Shown: piece after piece, positions 36,838 through 45,946 of the stretch | Layout of the letters: every line of letters begins with the position of its first letter | Numbering within the stretch: position 1 is the first letter of the stretch | Source of the DNA: Mycolicibacterium tokaiense | GTDB taxonomy: Bacteria; Actinomycetota; Actinomycetes; Mycobacteriales; Mycobacteriaceae | Assembly: GCF_010725885.1 (NCBI RefSeq) | Contig: NZ_AP022600.1 | Location: 2,418,001 to 2,482,000, forward strand | DNA: 64,000 nt | Direction: 5' to 3' | Notes under the pieces: model-generated | Databases searched by the model: none | What the model saw: only the letters and a program-made list of their open reading frames with translations | Told to the model about the DNA's origin: nothing | Program-made: the position numbers and the translations under genes

Positions 36838-36850
36838 TTAGCCAGGCTAA
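36838..36850. promoter_or_regulatory. Dyad between divergent SDR and acyl-CoA dehydrogenase genes
   Basis: TTAGCC, one base, GGCTAA is a perfect 6-1-6 inverted repeat centred 37 bases before the SDR start and about 70 before the acyl-CoA dehydrogenase start. It is probably an operator for both. No regulator gene is adjacent. Confidence 0.5.
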
Positions 36851-36913
36851 CTGAACTGTGGGCCGGGGCGGCGGCTAGGCTGCGGGCAAGCCTGGACCCG
36901 AGGGGGCGTGCCG

Positions 36914-38089
36914 ATGATGGCAGAGTCCACCGAAGTCGCCGACGACGACTTCCGCGACATCCTGGCGCAGACCCGCCACTTCATCCGCACGGTGGTGGTG
37001 CCCCGCGAGCCGGAGATCCTGGCCGACGACCAGGTTCCCGATGATCTGCGCGAGCAGGCTCAGAAGATGGGCCTGTTCGGCTACGCCATCCCCCAGCAGT
37101 GGGGCGGGCTCGGGCTGAACCTGATGCAGGATGTCGAGCTGGCCATGGAGTTCGGATACACCTCGCTGGCGTTGCGTTCGATGTTCGGCACCAACAACGG
37201 CATCGCCGGTCAGGTGCTGGTGGGCTTCGGTACCGACGAGCAGAAATCCGCGTGGCTGGCAGGCATCGCCAGCGGCGAGGTGGTGGCGTCGTTCGCGCTC
37301 ACCGAAGCCGGTGCTGGTTCCAACCCCGCGGGATTGCGCACCAAGGCGGTGCGCGACGGGACCGACTGGGTGATCACCGGGGAGAAGCGGTTCATCACCA
37401 ACGCTCCCACCGCCGATCTGTTCGTCGTCTTCGCCCGGACCCGGCCCGCCGACGCCGATGGCGCCGGCATCGCCGTGTTCCTGGTGCCCGCCGACGCCCC
37501 CGGTGTCGAGGTCGGAGCCAAGGACGCCAAGATGGGGCAGGAGGGGGCGTGGACCTCGGATGTCGGGTTCACCGATGTGCGGGTGCCGGGCGCGGCGCTG
37601 GTGGGCGGCAGCGAGGACCATGGCTACCGGGCGGCGATGACCTCGCTGGCGCGTGGGCGGGTGCACATGGCCGCGCTTGCGGTCGGGTCCGCGCAACGGG
37701 TGCTCGACGAGTCGGTGGCCTACGCTGCCACCGCCACCCAGGGCGGTGCGGCCATCGGCAGTTTTCAACTGGTGCAGGCCATGCTCGCCGACCAGCAGAC
37801 CGGTGTCATGGCCGGGCAAGCCCTGGTGCGCGAGGCCGCGCGCAAGTGGGTCACCGACGAGGACCGCCGCATCGCACCGTCGGCAGCCAAGCTGTTCTGC
37901 ACCGAGATGGCCGGGCAGGTGGCCGATCTCGGGGTGCAGATCCACGGCGGCACCGGGTACATGCGCGGGGTGCCGGTCGAGCGGATCTACCGTGAGGTGC
38001 GCCTGCTGCGCCTCTACGAGGGCACCAGCGAGATCCAACGGCTGATCATCGGCGGCGGCCTGATCAAAGCCGCCCAGAAAGGGAACTGA
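36914..38089 (+). CDS. Acyl-CoA dehydrogenase
   Basis: A 391-residue FAD-dependent ACAD. The N-terminal helical domain is complete ([16 protein letters not shown]). The substrate/FAD block is [19 protein letters not shown], then [13 protein letters not shown]. The C-terminal signature [14 protein letters not shown] holds catalytic Glu369. It introduces the alpha-beta double bond into an acyl-CoA. ATG 36914 is 7 bases after AGGGGG; GTG 36908 and ATG 36917 are alternatives. The downstream SDR overlaps its stop. Confidence 0.92.
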   Translation: MMAESTEVADDDFRDILAQTRHFIRTVVVPREPEILADDQVPDDLREQAQKMGLFGYAIPQQWGGLGLNLMQDVELAMEFGYTSLALRSMFGTNNGIAGQVLVGFGTDEQKSAWLAGIASGEVVASFALTEAGAGSNPAGLRTKAVRDGTDWVITGEKRFITNAPTADLFVVFARTRPADADGAGIAVFLVPADAPGVEVGAKDAKMGQEGAWTSDVGFTDVRVPGAALVGGSEDHGYRAAMTSLARGRVHMAALAVGSAQRVLDESVAYAATATQGGAAIGSFQLVQAMLADQQTGVMAGQALVREAARKWVTDEDRRIAPSAAKLFCTEMAGQVADLGVQIHGGTGYMRGVPVERIYREVRLLRLYEGTSEIQRLIIGGGLIKAAQKGN

Positions 38090-38820
38090 TGGCATTGTTG
38101 TCCGGTCGTGCCGCCGTGATCACCGGTGGCGCACAGGGTCTCGGCTACGCGATCGCCGAGCGCTTCGTCGCCGAGGGGGCCCGGGTGGTGCTGGGTGATC
38201 TCGATCTGGAGGCCACCGAGGCCGCGGCTGCGCGACTCGGCGATGCCGTCGCGGTGCGCTGCGACGTCACCTCCTCCGACGAGGTGGCCGCGCTGGTGGA
38301 CACCGCGGTGAGCACGTTCGGCAGCCTCGACGTGATGGTCAACAACGCGGGCATCACCCGCGACGCCACCATGCGCACGATGACCGAGGACCAGTTCGAT
38401 CAGGTGATCGCCGTACACCTGAAAGGCACCTGGAACGGGTTGCGGCACGCGGCGGCCGTCATGCGGGACGCCGGATCCGGTGCCATCGTGAACATGTCGT
38501 CGATCTCGGGCAAGGTCGGCATGGTGGGCCAGACCAATTACTCGGCAGCCAAGGCCGGCATCGTCGGGATGACCAAGGCGGCTGCGAAGGAACTCGCCCA
38601 CCTCGGGGTGCGGGTCAACGCCATCCAGCCGGGGCTGATCCGGTCAGCGATGACCGAGGCCATGCCGCAACGGATCTGGGACAGCAAGGTCGCCGAGGTG
38701 CCGATGGGGCGTGCGGGAGAGCCCGCTGAAGTTGCCGGGGTGGCACTGTTCCTGGCGTCGGACCTGTCGTCGTACATGACCGGCACCGTGCTCGAGGTGA
38801 CGGGTGGGCGGCACCTGTGA
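38089..38820 (+). CDS. FabG-like short-chain dehydrogenase
   Basis: A 243-residue 3-oxoacyl reductase-type [33 protein letters not shown] (strongly FabG-like), [23 protein letters not shown] (Ser, Tyr, Lys), and [17 protein letters not shown]. It probably acts on 3-hydroxyacyl-CoA in the same acyl-CoA breakdown as its two ACAD neighbours. The start overlaps the previous stop (TGATG). The next ACAD starts 88 bases later. Confidence 0.9.
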   Translation: MALLSGRAAVITGGAQGLGYAIAERFVAEGARVVLGDLDLEATEAAAARLGDAVAVRCDVTSSDEVAALVDTAVSTFGSLDVMVNNAGITRDATMRTMTEDQFDQVIAVHLKGTWNGLRHAAAVMRDAGSGAIVNMSSISGKVGMVGQTNYSAAKAGIVGMTKAAAKELAHLGVRVNAIQPGLIRSAMTEAMPQRIWDSKVAEVPMGRAGEPAEVAGVALFLASDLSSYMTGTVLEVTGGRHL

Positions 38821-38908
38821 CTGCTTGCCGAGACCGACGAAAAGCCGGATCTCACCCGCACTTTCGGGCCCATGCGTCGGTTTTGGGCGTGGTGACGGTG
38901 GGGGTAGC

Positions 38909-40102
38909 ATGACCAGGCTTGCTCAGACGCTGGGTCTTTCGGAGTTCCAGACCGAGATCGTCACCACGGTGCGGCAGTTCGTCGACAAAGAGGTGATCCC
39001 GCAGGCGGGGGAGCTGGAGCGCACCGACACCTATCCCCAGGCCATCGTCGACGCCATGAAGGAGATGGGCCTGTTCGGGTTGATGATCCCCGAGGAGTAC
39101 GGCGGCCTGGGGGAGTCACTGCTGACGTACGCGCTGTGTGTCGAGGAGCTGGCGCGCGGCTGGATGAGTGTGTCGGGCGTGATCAACACCCACTTCATCG
39201 TGGCCTACATGATCCGCCAGCACGGCACTGACGCCCAGAAGCAGCATTACCTGCCGCGGATGGCCACCGGCGAGACGCGGGGTGCCTTCTCGATGTCCGA
39301 GCCGGAGCTCGGATCGGACGTGGCGGCCATCCGGACCCGCGGCGTGCGCCGCGACGACGGCACCTACGCCATCACCGGGCAGAAGATGTGGCTGACCAAC
39401 GGTGGCAGCTCCACGCTGGTGGCGGCGCTGGTGCGCACCGACGAGGGCGCCCGGAAACCGCACCACAACCTGACGGCGTTCCTGGTCGAGAAGCCGGCCG
39501 GCTTCGGAGAAGTGTTGCCGGGCCTGACGATTCCCGGAAAGCTCGACAAGCTGGGCTACAAGGGCATCGACACCACCGAGCTGATCTTCGACGGGTACAC
39601 CGCCGCCGCCACCGACGTGTTGGGAGACAAGCCGGGGCACGGGTTCGTCCAGATGATGGACGGCGTGGAGGTGGGCCGGGTCAACGTGGCGGCCCGGGCC
39701 TGCGGGGTCGGGATTCGCGCCTTCGAACTGGCCGCCCGCTACGCCCAGCAGCGCCAGACCTTCGGCAAGCCCATCGCCGAGCACCAGGCCATCGCCTTCC
39801 AGTTGGCCGAGATGGCCACCAAGGTGGAGGCCGCGCATCTGATGATGGTCAACGCGGCCCGGCTCAAGGATTCCGGCGAACGCAACGACGTGGCGGCGGG
39901 CATGGCCAAGTATCTGGCCAGTGAGTTCTGCTCCGAGGTGACCCAGCAGAGCTTCCGGATCCACGGCGGGTACGGCTATTCCAAGGAGTACGAGATCGAG
40001 CGCCTGATGCGCGACGCCCCCTTCCTGCTGATCGGCGAGGGCACCAGCGAAATCCAGAAGAACATCATCAGCAAACGCCTGCTGAATGATTACCGAATTT
40101 AG
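38909..40102 (+). CDS. Acyl-CoA dehydrogenase
   Basis: A 397-residue ACAD: MGLFGLMIPEEYGGLG, AFSMSEPELGSDVAAIRTR, AITGQKMWLTNG, QQRQTFGKPIAEHQAIAFQLAEMATK, and FLLIGEGTSEIQKNII with catalytic Glu377. Start ATG 38909 (MTRLAQTLGLSEF). The longer frame to 38804 is not supported. It is separate from the first ACAD in sequence, so the pair likely acts on different chain lengths or steps, or forms a hetero-oligomer. Confidence 0.92.
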   Translation: MTRLAQTLGLSEFQTEIVTTVRQFVDKEVIPQAGELERTDTYPQAIVDAMKEMGLFGLMIPEEYGGLGESLLTYALCVEELARGWMSVSGVINTHFIVAYMIRQHGTDAQKQHYLPRMATGETRGAFSMSEPELGSDVAAIRTRGVRRDDGTYAITGQKMWLTNGGSSTLVAALVRTDEGARKPHHNLTAFLVEKPAGFGEVLPGLTIPGKLDKLGYKGIDTTELIFDGYTAAATDVLGDKPGHGFVQMMDGVEVGRVNVAARACGVGIRAFELAARYAQQRQTFGKPIAEHQAIAFQLAEMATKVEAAHLMMVNAARLKDSGERNDVAAGMAKYLASEFCSEVTQQSFRIHGGYGYSKEYEIERLMRDAPFLLIGEGTSEIQKNIISKRLLNDYRI

Positions 40103-40147
40103 ACACATTTCCCAACCCCGTTACGCGGGCGTTAAAAATGCTCTAGC

Positions 40148-40161
40148 TTGACAGTCGTCAA
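40148..40161 (+). promoter_or_regulatory. TTGAC-N4-GTCAA dyad upstream of secreted hydrolase
   Basis: A perfect 5-4-5 inverted repeat whose left arm doubles as a TTGACA -35 hexamer, 30 bases before GTG 40191. It matches the dyad at 32828-32841 in arms, spacing and the following C. No clear -10 was found 17 bases downstream. Confidence 0.4.
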
Positions 40162-40190
40162 CGAATGACGACGACCCTCGGGAGATCACT

Positions 40191-41933
40191 GTGCACTTGT
40201 CGGCGTGGATGGGAGCAGGGGTTCTGGCGGCGGGTGTGTCCGCGGCCCTGGTGGCAGGGGCCGACGTGGCCAGTGCGGACACCGGTACGGACACCACCAG
40301 TTCGAGCCCGAGTTCCGATGACTCCGCCAGCTCCTCCACCGGCAGTGACGATCGGGCAAACGAGACCAGCTCGGATGCCGACACGGACACCGACACCGAC
40401 AGCGGCGCCGACGACGGTACTGACACCGACGTCGCCGACGATGATGCCGAGGACGACACCGATGCCGAGGACGTCGACGGTGAGACCGACATCGACGACT
40501 CGTCCGAGGGGGACGCGGCTGAGGATGAGGCTGACGGCGGCGTGGCGACCGGGGGTTCCGACAGCTCCACAGACGAGCAGTCCGATGACACCGAGATCGC
40601 CGACGAGGAATCCGAGGCGGAGCCCGAGCCCGTCCGGGTCGACGAAGATGTTGACACGGCCACCGACGCGGAGGTGATTGCCGAGGACACGCCGTCGCAG
40701 GAGCCCGCCGAAACACCGGCCCCGGTCGTCGACGCTGACGACACCGACACCGACACCGCGGTGACGCTCGCCGGTGCCAAGAACGCGACAAGTGCCGCAA
40801 CGACGTTCGCCTCTGCGTCGCGCCAGCCCACGCTGCTGGAGGCCATCAGCTCGGTGATCTTCGATGTCGTCGGAGTTGCCGTCACCTTCATCGCCGGGCC
40901 GCCGGTGGTTCCGCACGGCAGCACGGTGACTGTGCGCCAGTCGTCACTGGAGATCACCGACGGCCGCAAGGTGCCCGCGCACTGGTACTACCCGGAAGGT
41001 GACGAGCCGCCGCAGCGGATCATCTACCTGCAGCACGGGTTCCTGGGTGTCGGCGCCATGTACAGCTACACCGCGGCAAACCTGGCCGAGAGCACCAACA
41101 GCATTGTCGTGGTGCCCACGCTGACCTCCAACCGCTATGTCAGCGACGGCTTCTGGCTGGGTTCCGATCAGGCGCTGCGCGCCACGGCAGCGCTGTTCGA
41201 GGGTGATCGGGAAGCGTTGACCGCCAGCGCAATTGCGGCCGGCTTCGCCAAGCGTTACGGCACCGAGGCCGTGCTGCCGGGCAGATTCGCGCTGGTCGGG
41301 CATTCACTGGGTGGCAACCTGGTGGCCGGCACCGCGGGCTACTACGCCGATGCGGTGACCGCCGGCGGCACCGAGAATCAGTTGGCCGGAGTGATCCTGC
41401 TGGATGCCGCGCCGCAGGGCTCCGTGCTGTCCGACGCCCTGGACAAGCTGGACAGTCTGGACACCTACATCCCGGTGATCGAACTCGGCGCGCCCAAGGA
41501 AGCGCGGCGGGTGGATGCGGCGCTCAACTCCCACCGGCCCGGGAAGTTCAACGGCGTGGTCCTGGCCAACGGTGAGCACCTCGATTCCATGGAGGGCGGG
41601 ACCTGGCTGATCCAGTTCATTTCGCATCTCTACCAAGGCTTCCCGACCGCTCAGAACCAGGCTGCCGCGCAGATCCTGATCGACGGCTGGGCTGCCGACA
41701 TCCTGGACGGCCGTATCGACCCCACCACCGGGCGTTGCGACGGCGAGGACTGCGCCGGCATCTACGGCGGCCCCGGGCAGGTGCTGGAACTCGACACCCC
41801 GGCCGGGCCCACCAGCGGCACCGTGATCGGTGTACCGGCACCGGCGCGCTCGGCTGTCTTCGAACCGTGGGCCGCCACTGCCACGGTGGCGCCGCGGCCG
41901 CCGCGCGGCAGCGGGCTGCTGCTGACGCTCTGA
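40191..41933 (+). CDS. Secreted alpha/beta hydrolase with long acidic disordered N-terminal region
   Basis: A 580-residue protein. The signal peptide is VHLSAWMGAGVLAAGVSAALVAGADVASA with cleavage near residue 29. About residues 30-195 are low-complexity and very acidic, dominated by Asp, Ser, Thr and Glu (runs such as DTDTDTDSGADDGTDTD), with only rare basic residues. After a hydrophobic segment (about 215-245) comes a hydrolase domain: LQHGFLGVGAMY (oxyanion hole), nucleophile elbow GHSLGG with Ser372, ILLDAAPQG, and GEHLDSM as likely His region. It is an esterase/lipase of unknown substrate acting outside the membrane. GTG 40191 follows CGGGAGATCACT. Confidence 0.8.
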   Translation: MHLSAWMGAGVLAAGVSAALVAGADVASADTGTDTTSSSPSSDDSASSSTGSDDRANETSSDADTDTDTDSGADDGTDTDVADDDAEDDTDAEDVDGETDIDDSSEGDAAEDEADGGVATGGSDSSTDEQSDDTEIADEESEAEPEPVRVDEDVDTATDAEVIAEDTPSQEPAETPAPVVDADDTDTDTAVTLAGAKNATSAATTFASASRQPTLLEAISSVIFDVVGVAVTFIAGPPVVPHGSTVTVRQSSLEITDGRKVPAHWYYPEGDEPPQRIIYLQHGFLGVGAMYSYTAANLAESTNSIVVVPTLTSNRYVSDGFWLGSDQALRATAALFEGDREALTASAIAAGFAKRYGTEAVLPGRFALVGHSLGGNLVAGTAGYYADAVTAGGTENQLAGVILLDAAPQGSVLSDALDKLDSLDTYIPVIELGAPKEARRVDAALNSHRPGKFNGVVLANGEHLDSMEGGTWLIQFISHLYQGFPTAQNQAAAQILIDGWAADILDGRIDPTTGRCDGEDCAGIYGGPGQVLELDTPAGPTSGTVIGVPAPARSAVFEPWAATATVAPRPPRGSGLLLTL

Positions 41934-41951
41934 TCAGATCAGCAGTGACAC

Positions 41952-42377
41952 TCACACGTCGATGAAGCGGGCCCGAACCTCCGGCGACGGAATGGGGCAG
42001 CTGTCCTTGACGCCGAACACTCGGTAGCGGATCTTGGCGAAGCCGTCGTACACCCTGTCCCGAATGGGAGACGGGATGACGGCGGCCGCGGAGAACACCC
42101 GCCACGGCCCGCCCAGATAGTCGGCCACCCGTAGCAGGGCGGCCGACCGGACGCTCACGCGTTCGCCGGGGAGACCGGGCTGGTCGACGAACACCACGGA
42201 ATCCACTTCGGCGAGTTCGGGATGCCGCTCGATGACGGCCTTGGCGAACGGGCTGTCCAGCGCGGCGAACCGCAAGGTGCCGTGCGCATCCAATTTCAGG
42301 ATGGTCTGCACCGCGGTATTGCAGAAGCCGCAGATGCCGTCGTAGAGCAATACCGGTGTCGCATCGGAATCAGCCAT
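41952..42377 (-). CDS. DCC family thiol-disulfide oxidoreductase-like protein (DUF393)
   Basis: A 141-residue protein with the DCC signature VLLYDGICGFCN (Asp plus a C-x-x-C pair) near residues 8-18. FAALDSPFAKAVI and DSVVFVDQ follow, and KDSCPIPSPEVRARFI at the C-terminus has a third Cys. The fold is thioredoxin-like; the function is poorly known. Start ATG 42377 (MADSDATPVLLYDG); the frame open to 42464 adds an unsupported extension and would overlap the iclR operator. It diverges from the IclR gene. Confidence 0.88.
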   Translation of the reverse strand: MADSDATPVLLYDGICGFCNTAVQTILKLDAHGTLRFAALDSPFAKAVIERHPELAEVDSVVFVDQPGLPGERVSVRSAALLRVADYLGGPWRVFSAAAVIPSPIRDRVYDGFAKIRYRVFGVKDSCPIPSPEVRARFIDV

Positions 42378-42459
42378 GTCCCAGGCATACCCGGTGGTCA
42401 GGGCCTGATGTGCGGCGCACGGTGTGAGATCCGGTACGTCGCCGGCACGCCCGAAGGAC

Positions 42460-42549
42460 TCCACATTGTGGAGAGCTTGACGCCGTCGCTATCGCCCGCC
42501 TATGGTCTAGCTCACATCCACAATATGGATATGGAGACCACATTATGGA
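42460..42549. promoter_or_regulatory. Three IclR operator repeats
   Basis: A repeated dyad with consensus TCCACA-N-TNTGGA occurs at 42460-42472 (TCCACA-T-TGTGGA, perfect), 42517-42529 (TCCACAATATGGA) and about 42537-42549 (ACCACATTATGGA, overlapping the iclR start). The copies lie between the DCC gene and iclR, upstream of the 12-gene operon. They are the best candidates for the IclR binding site and imply tight autoregulated control of the operon. Confidence 0.65.
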
Positions 42550-43354
42550 GATCGCGGGAGCGCAGAGCGCGTACCGGGTCCTCGACGTCCTGACGGAAGT
42601 CTCGCTCAATCCGGGCTCGACCGCGGGCGAAGTCGCCAAAGCAACACATTTGACCGCCCCGACAGCCCACCGGCTGCTGCGTGTGCTGTGCGATCGCGGG
42701 TTCGCGGTGCAGAACGAGGCGGGCAAGTACGTACCAGGTCCCCAGATGCGGGTGCTGGTCGGCGACCGCGTCGATCACGCCACCCTCGAGGAGATCGGCC
42801 GTCCGCTGCTCGCGCAGCTGCGGGACCGCTCCACCGAAACGGTGTTCCTGGCCGTTCGGGAAGGTCTGCAGCTCACCTATCTGGTGGTGATGACCTCATC
42901 ACACTCCGTGCAGATGTACGGCGAAGTCGGGCAACAGATTCCGCTGCACGCGACCAGCCAGGGCAAGGTCATCCTGGCATTCCTGCCGCCCGGTGTCGGA
43001 GAACGGATCATCGACCAGCTGGAGATGCCGCGCTACACCCCGTCCACCATCACCTCTGCCGCGGAGCTGCATGAGGCGATGTCACGAATTCGCCGCGACG
43101 GGTACGCCCTCAACCTCGAGGAGCGTGAGCTCGGCGTGCGGTCCGTCGCCGCGCCGGTGCTCGATCCTTCGGGCAACGTGGTGGCCTCGGTGTGCGTGGG
43201 TGGGCCCATCTTCCGCTTCTCCGAAGAGGACCTGCGTGGGAAGTTCGCCGACCTGGCGTGCGAGACCGCCGAAGCCATCAGCGCCGAACTGCTGCGGCGG
43301 TTCAAACCCGTGGAGCAGCTGGCCGACATCGACGGCGAGCGGTCCGTTCAGTGA
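42545..43354 (+). CDS. IclR family transcriptional regulator of the catabolic operon
   Basis: A 269-residue IclR protein. The N-terminal winged helix has STAGEVAKATHLTAPTAHRLLRVLCDRGFAV at about residues 25-55. The C-terminal effector-binding GAF-like domain has ATSQGKVILAFLP, RRDGYALNLEERELGVRSVAAPVLD and SVCVGGPIFRF. ATG 42545 lies inside the third operator copy, so RNA polymerase or ribosome access would be blocked by a bound regulator. The stop overlaps the MaoC start (GTGA). The effector is unknown and is presumably the transported compound or an intermediate. Confidence 0.9.
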   Translation: MEIAGAQSAYRVLDVLTEVSLNPGSTAGEVAKATHLTAPTAHRLLRVLCDRGFAVQNEAGKYVPGPQMRVLVGDRVDHATLEEIGRPLLAQLRDRSTETVFLAVREGLQLTYLVVMTSSHSVQMYGEVGQQIPLHATSQGKVILAFLPPGVGERIIDQLEMPRYTPSTITSAAELHEAMSRIRRDGYALNLEERELGVRSVAAPVLDPSGNVVASVCVGGPIFRFSEEDLRGKFADLACETAEAISAELLRRFKPVEQLADIDGERSVQ

Positions 43355-43785
43355 CGCAACAGGCCATGAAGACCTTCCACGATATGGAGATCGGGGTCCG
43401 TGCCGAGCACTCGGCAGTGGTCTCCGCCGACATCATCGGGGCCTACGCCCAGCTGTCGGGGGACCACAATCCCATCCACGAGGACGCCGACTATGCGGCC
43501 CGCACCCGCTTCGGCCGGCCGGTGGCGCACGGCATGCTGGTCGCCGGCTACGTCCAGACAGCGCTGACCCGTCTCGTCGCCCCCGGCGGCGTGTCCACCA
43601 GCTACCAGTTCGATCTTCTGGCGCCGGCTTTCGAAGGCGCCGCCATCACCGCGCAGGCAGTGTGCGCACAGCTCGATCCGGTGGCCCGACGGGCCACATT
43701 CACCATCACAGTCGTCGACGACACCACTCGGAAGCAGTTGATCAGCGGGTCCGCCGTCGTCGCGTTTCCCAAAGGAGAGAAATGA
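43351..43785 (+). CDS. MaoC-like (R)-specific enoyl-CoA hydratase
   Basis: A 144-residue hot-dog-fold hydratase. The catalytic motif YAQLSGDHNPIHEDADYA supplies the Asp/His pair, followed by GRPVAHGMLVAGYVQTALTRL. It hydrates or dehydrates 2-enoyl/3-hydroxyacyl thioesters. GTG 43351 overlaps the iclR stop; ATG 43366 (MKTFHDMEIG) is an alternative start without a clear ribosome site. The stop overlaps the binding-protein start (ATGA), so a CoA enzyme lies between a regulator and a transporter. Confidence 0.88.
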   Translation: MTQQAMKTFHDMEIGVRAEHSAVVSADIIGAYAQLSGDHNPIHEDADYAARTRFGRPVAHGMLVAGYVQTALTRLVAPGGVSTSYQFDLLAPAFEGAAITAQAVCAQLDPVARRATFTITVVDDTTRKQLISGSAVVAFPKGEK

Positions 43786-44900
43786 AGATCCGGACCATCC
43801 TGCCCGCCGCCGTCTGCCTCACCACCGCGCTCGCGATGACGGCATGCAGCTCGAGTGTGAACAACAACGCCGACCCGTCCGATACCGCCGCGCCCGCCTC
43901 GGAAGTTGAGGTCGACGACGGCGGATGCGCCGAGAACCGGGACCAGATCGCACAGCTGCAAGCCGACCTGAGCAAGAACCTGTACGGAATTGCCGCCGCT
44001 GAATCAGGCAAGGACGAGCGCACCAACCCCAACCCGATTCCCGAAGGTGAGCCCATCAAGATCACCTTCTCGGTGGAAGGCCTCAGCCACCCGTTCCTGG
44101 TCAAGCAGAAGCAGCTCGCCGAGGAGACCGCTGCGAAGCTGGGCGCCGAGATCAACGTGGTGAGCGCCAACGACGATGTGAACCAGCAGTTCAACGACAT
44201 CCAGACCGCCATCGCGCAGGGCACCGATGCGCTCATGATGATGCCCGCCACCACCCAGGGTCTGGACGCCGTGCTCACACAGGCTCAGGCCGCCGACATC
44301 CCGTACTTCTTCTCGCAGAAGGGAATGCTGGGTGTCGACCCGGTGTCTCAGGTGCTCGCCCCCTACTCCAACGAGGGCCAGCAGCTCGGCGAGTGGGTGG
44401 TGGAGCACTACCAGGGCCAAGAAGACGTCAACGTCGCGGTGATCTCCGGCATCCCCGGCGACCAGTCCAGCGATGCCCGGGTGAACTCGTTCCTGCTGCC
44501 GCTGCTGCGCTCGTGCAACTTCAACATCGTGGCCAACCAACCGGGCCAGTACCGCCGCGGGGACTCCGAGAAGGCCGCGCAGAACATGCTCGCTGCCAAC
44601 ACCGACATCGACCTGCTCTTCGGTGCGAATGACGAAGCGGCCCTGGGCGGCATCGCAGCGCTGAACTCCAGCGGTCGCGAGGGTGTGGATGTGGTGGGCC
44701 TGGATGGCCAGACCGACATGTTCGCCGCCATCCAGGCCGGCGACGCACTGGCGACGGTGATCCACAAGCCCACCGCCGGGATCGTCGTCGAGGAAATCGT
44801 CGACTACCTGCGCGGCAATCCGGTACCCGAGTACCGCGTTCTCGACGAGGACCTGGTGACCAAGGAAACCATCGAATCCGGCGCACAGCCGGCGTTCTGA
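43782..44900 (+). CDS. CUT2-type ABC transporter substrate-binding lipoprotein
   Basis: A 372-residue RbsB-like binding protein. The lipoprotein signal has lipobox MTAC (Cys22). An unusual segment of about 65 residues precedes the fold and contains Cys49 and a coiled-coil-like stretch (NRDQIAQLQADLSKNLYG). The periplasmic-binding fold starts at KITFSVEGLSHPFLVKQKQLAEE and includes ALMMMPATTQGL, GANDEAALGG and DVVGLDGQ. A second Cys (245) could pair with Cys49. AAAGGAGA precedes ATG 43782. CUT2 systems usually import sugars or cyclic polyols; the ligand here is unknown. Confidence 0.9.
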   Translation: MKIRTILPAAVCLTTALAMTACSSSVNNNADPSDTAAPASEVEVDDGGCAENRDQIAQLQADLSKNLYGIAAAESGKDERTNPNPIPEGEPIKITFSVEGLSHPFLVKQKQLAEETAAKLGAEINVVSANDDVNQQFNDIQTAIAQGTDALMMMPATTQGLDAVLTQAQAADIPYFFSQKGMLGVDPVSQVLAPYSNEGQQLGEWVVEHYQGQEDVNVAVISGIPGDQSSDARVNSFLLPLLRSCNFNIVANQPGQYRRGDSEKAAQNMLAANTDIDLLFGANDEAALGGIAALNSSGREGVDVVGLDGQTDMFAAIQAGDALATVIHKPTAGIVVEEIVDYLRGNPVPEYRVLDEDLVTKETIESGAQPAF

Positions 44901-44926
44901 CCGACTTCTCACACGACGGAGCAGTG

Positions 44927-45946
44927 ATGACCACTACCTCGGCACCACCTACGCCGCCAGATGCGCTGGAGCGCAGAGGAAAAGGACGAACCGGTCCCAA
45001 CCTGCGCCAGCTCGCCCAGCTGGGTCCGGTTGTCGCCCTGGTGCTGCTGGCCGCGGTGTTCGCTTTCAGCGCACCGAACTTCACCAGCGGCGCCAACCTG
45101 ACCAACGTCCTGCAGCAGGTGTCGATCACAGCGATCGCGGCGGTGGGCGCGACGGTGGTGATCCTGGTTGCGGGAATCGACCTGTCGGTCGGCTCGGTGG
45201 TGGCGCTCACCGGCAGCATCGCGGCGCTGTATCTCCAACACGCGATCCTCTCGACGGGGGCGTCGGCGGTGGTCGCGGTGCTCCTGAGCCTGGTGGTCGG
45301 CACCGCCTGCGGCTTCCTCAACGGGGTGCTCATCACCGTGTGCCGGGTGCCGGCCTTCATCGCCACCTTGGCGACGCTGACCGCGCTGCGGGGGATCGCC
45401 CTGCTCGTCACCGACAGCTACCCGATCTCGATCGGCAACAGCACCTTCAACCAGATCGGTGTCGGCAAGGTGGGCCCGGTGCCGATCCCGGTGATCATCA
45501 TGGCGGTGACGTTCGCCGTGGGGTATGTGATCCTGCACCGGCTCAAGATCGGGCGGCGCATTTACGCCGTCGGTGGCAATCGCGAAGCGGCCCGTCTGTC
45601 CGGCATCCGGGTCAATCGAGTGTTGTTGTTTGCGTTTACCTTTGCCGGACTGTGTGCCGGGATCGCCTCGGTGATCCTCACCGCCAAACTGTCCTCGGGC
45701 CAGCCCGCCGGTGCAGTCGGCTTCGAGCTCGACGTCATCGCCGCGGTGGTGGTGGGCGGCACCAGCCTGTTCGGTGGACGCGGCCGGCTGGCCGGCACCT
45801 TCCTCGGTGCGTTGGTGATAGCCGTGCTGGGCAACGGGCTGACGCTGATGAACGTCCCGTTCTACTGGCAACAGATCGTCACCGGAGCCGTCGTGGTGGC
45901 TGCCGTGGTGCTGGACCGGGTTACCCGAGGGGAGCCGGGCGAATGA
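44927..45946 (+). CDS. CUT2-type ABC transporter permease (RbsC-like)
   Basis: A 339-residue membrane protein with about 8-10 helices. CUT2 permease motifs are present: VILVAGIDLSVGSVVAL, FIATLATLTALRGIALL, YAVGGNREAARLSGIRV (cytoplasmic loop contacting the ATPase) and VVVGGTSLFGGRGRLAGTFLGAL. ATG 44927 is 5 bases after GGAG; GTG 44924 is too close. It ends in ATGA with the ATPase gene. Confidence 0.93.
   Translation: MTTTSAPPTPPDALERRGKGRTGPNLRQLAQLGPVVALVLLAAVFAFSAPNFTSGANLTNVLQQVSITAIAAVGATVVILVAGIDLSVGSVVALTGSIAALYLQHAILSTGASAVVAVLLSLVVGTACGFLNGVLITVCRVPAFIATLATLTALRGIALLVTDSYPISIGNSTFNQIGVGKVGPVPIPVIIMAVTFAVGYVILHRLKIGRRIYAVGGNREAARLSGIRVNRVLLFAFTFAGLCAGIASVILTAKLSSGQPAGAVGFELDVIAAVVVGGTSLFGGRGRLAGTFLGALVIAVLGNGLTLMNVPFYWQQIVTGAVVVAAVVLDRVTRGEPGE

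Noticed and set aside
36875..38095. Minus-strand ORF (406 codons) opposite the acyl-CoA dehydrogenase
   Set aside because: The plus strand encodes a complete ACAD with catalytic Glu; the antisense frame is composition-driven.
38833..38881. ACCGACG...CGTCGGT inverted repeat between SDR and acyl-CoA dehydrogenase
   Set aside because: Arms of 7 bases separated by 35 bases are likely by chance in DNA of this composition.
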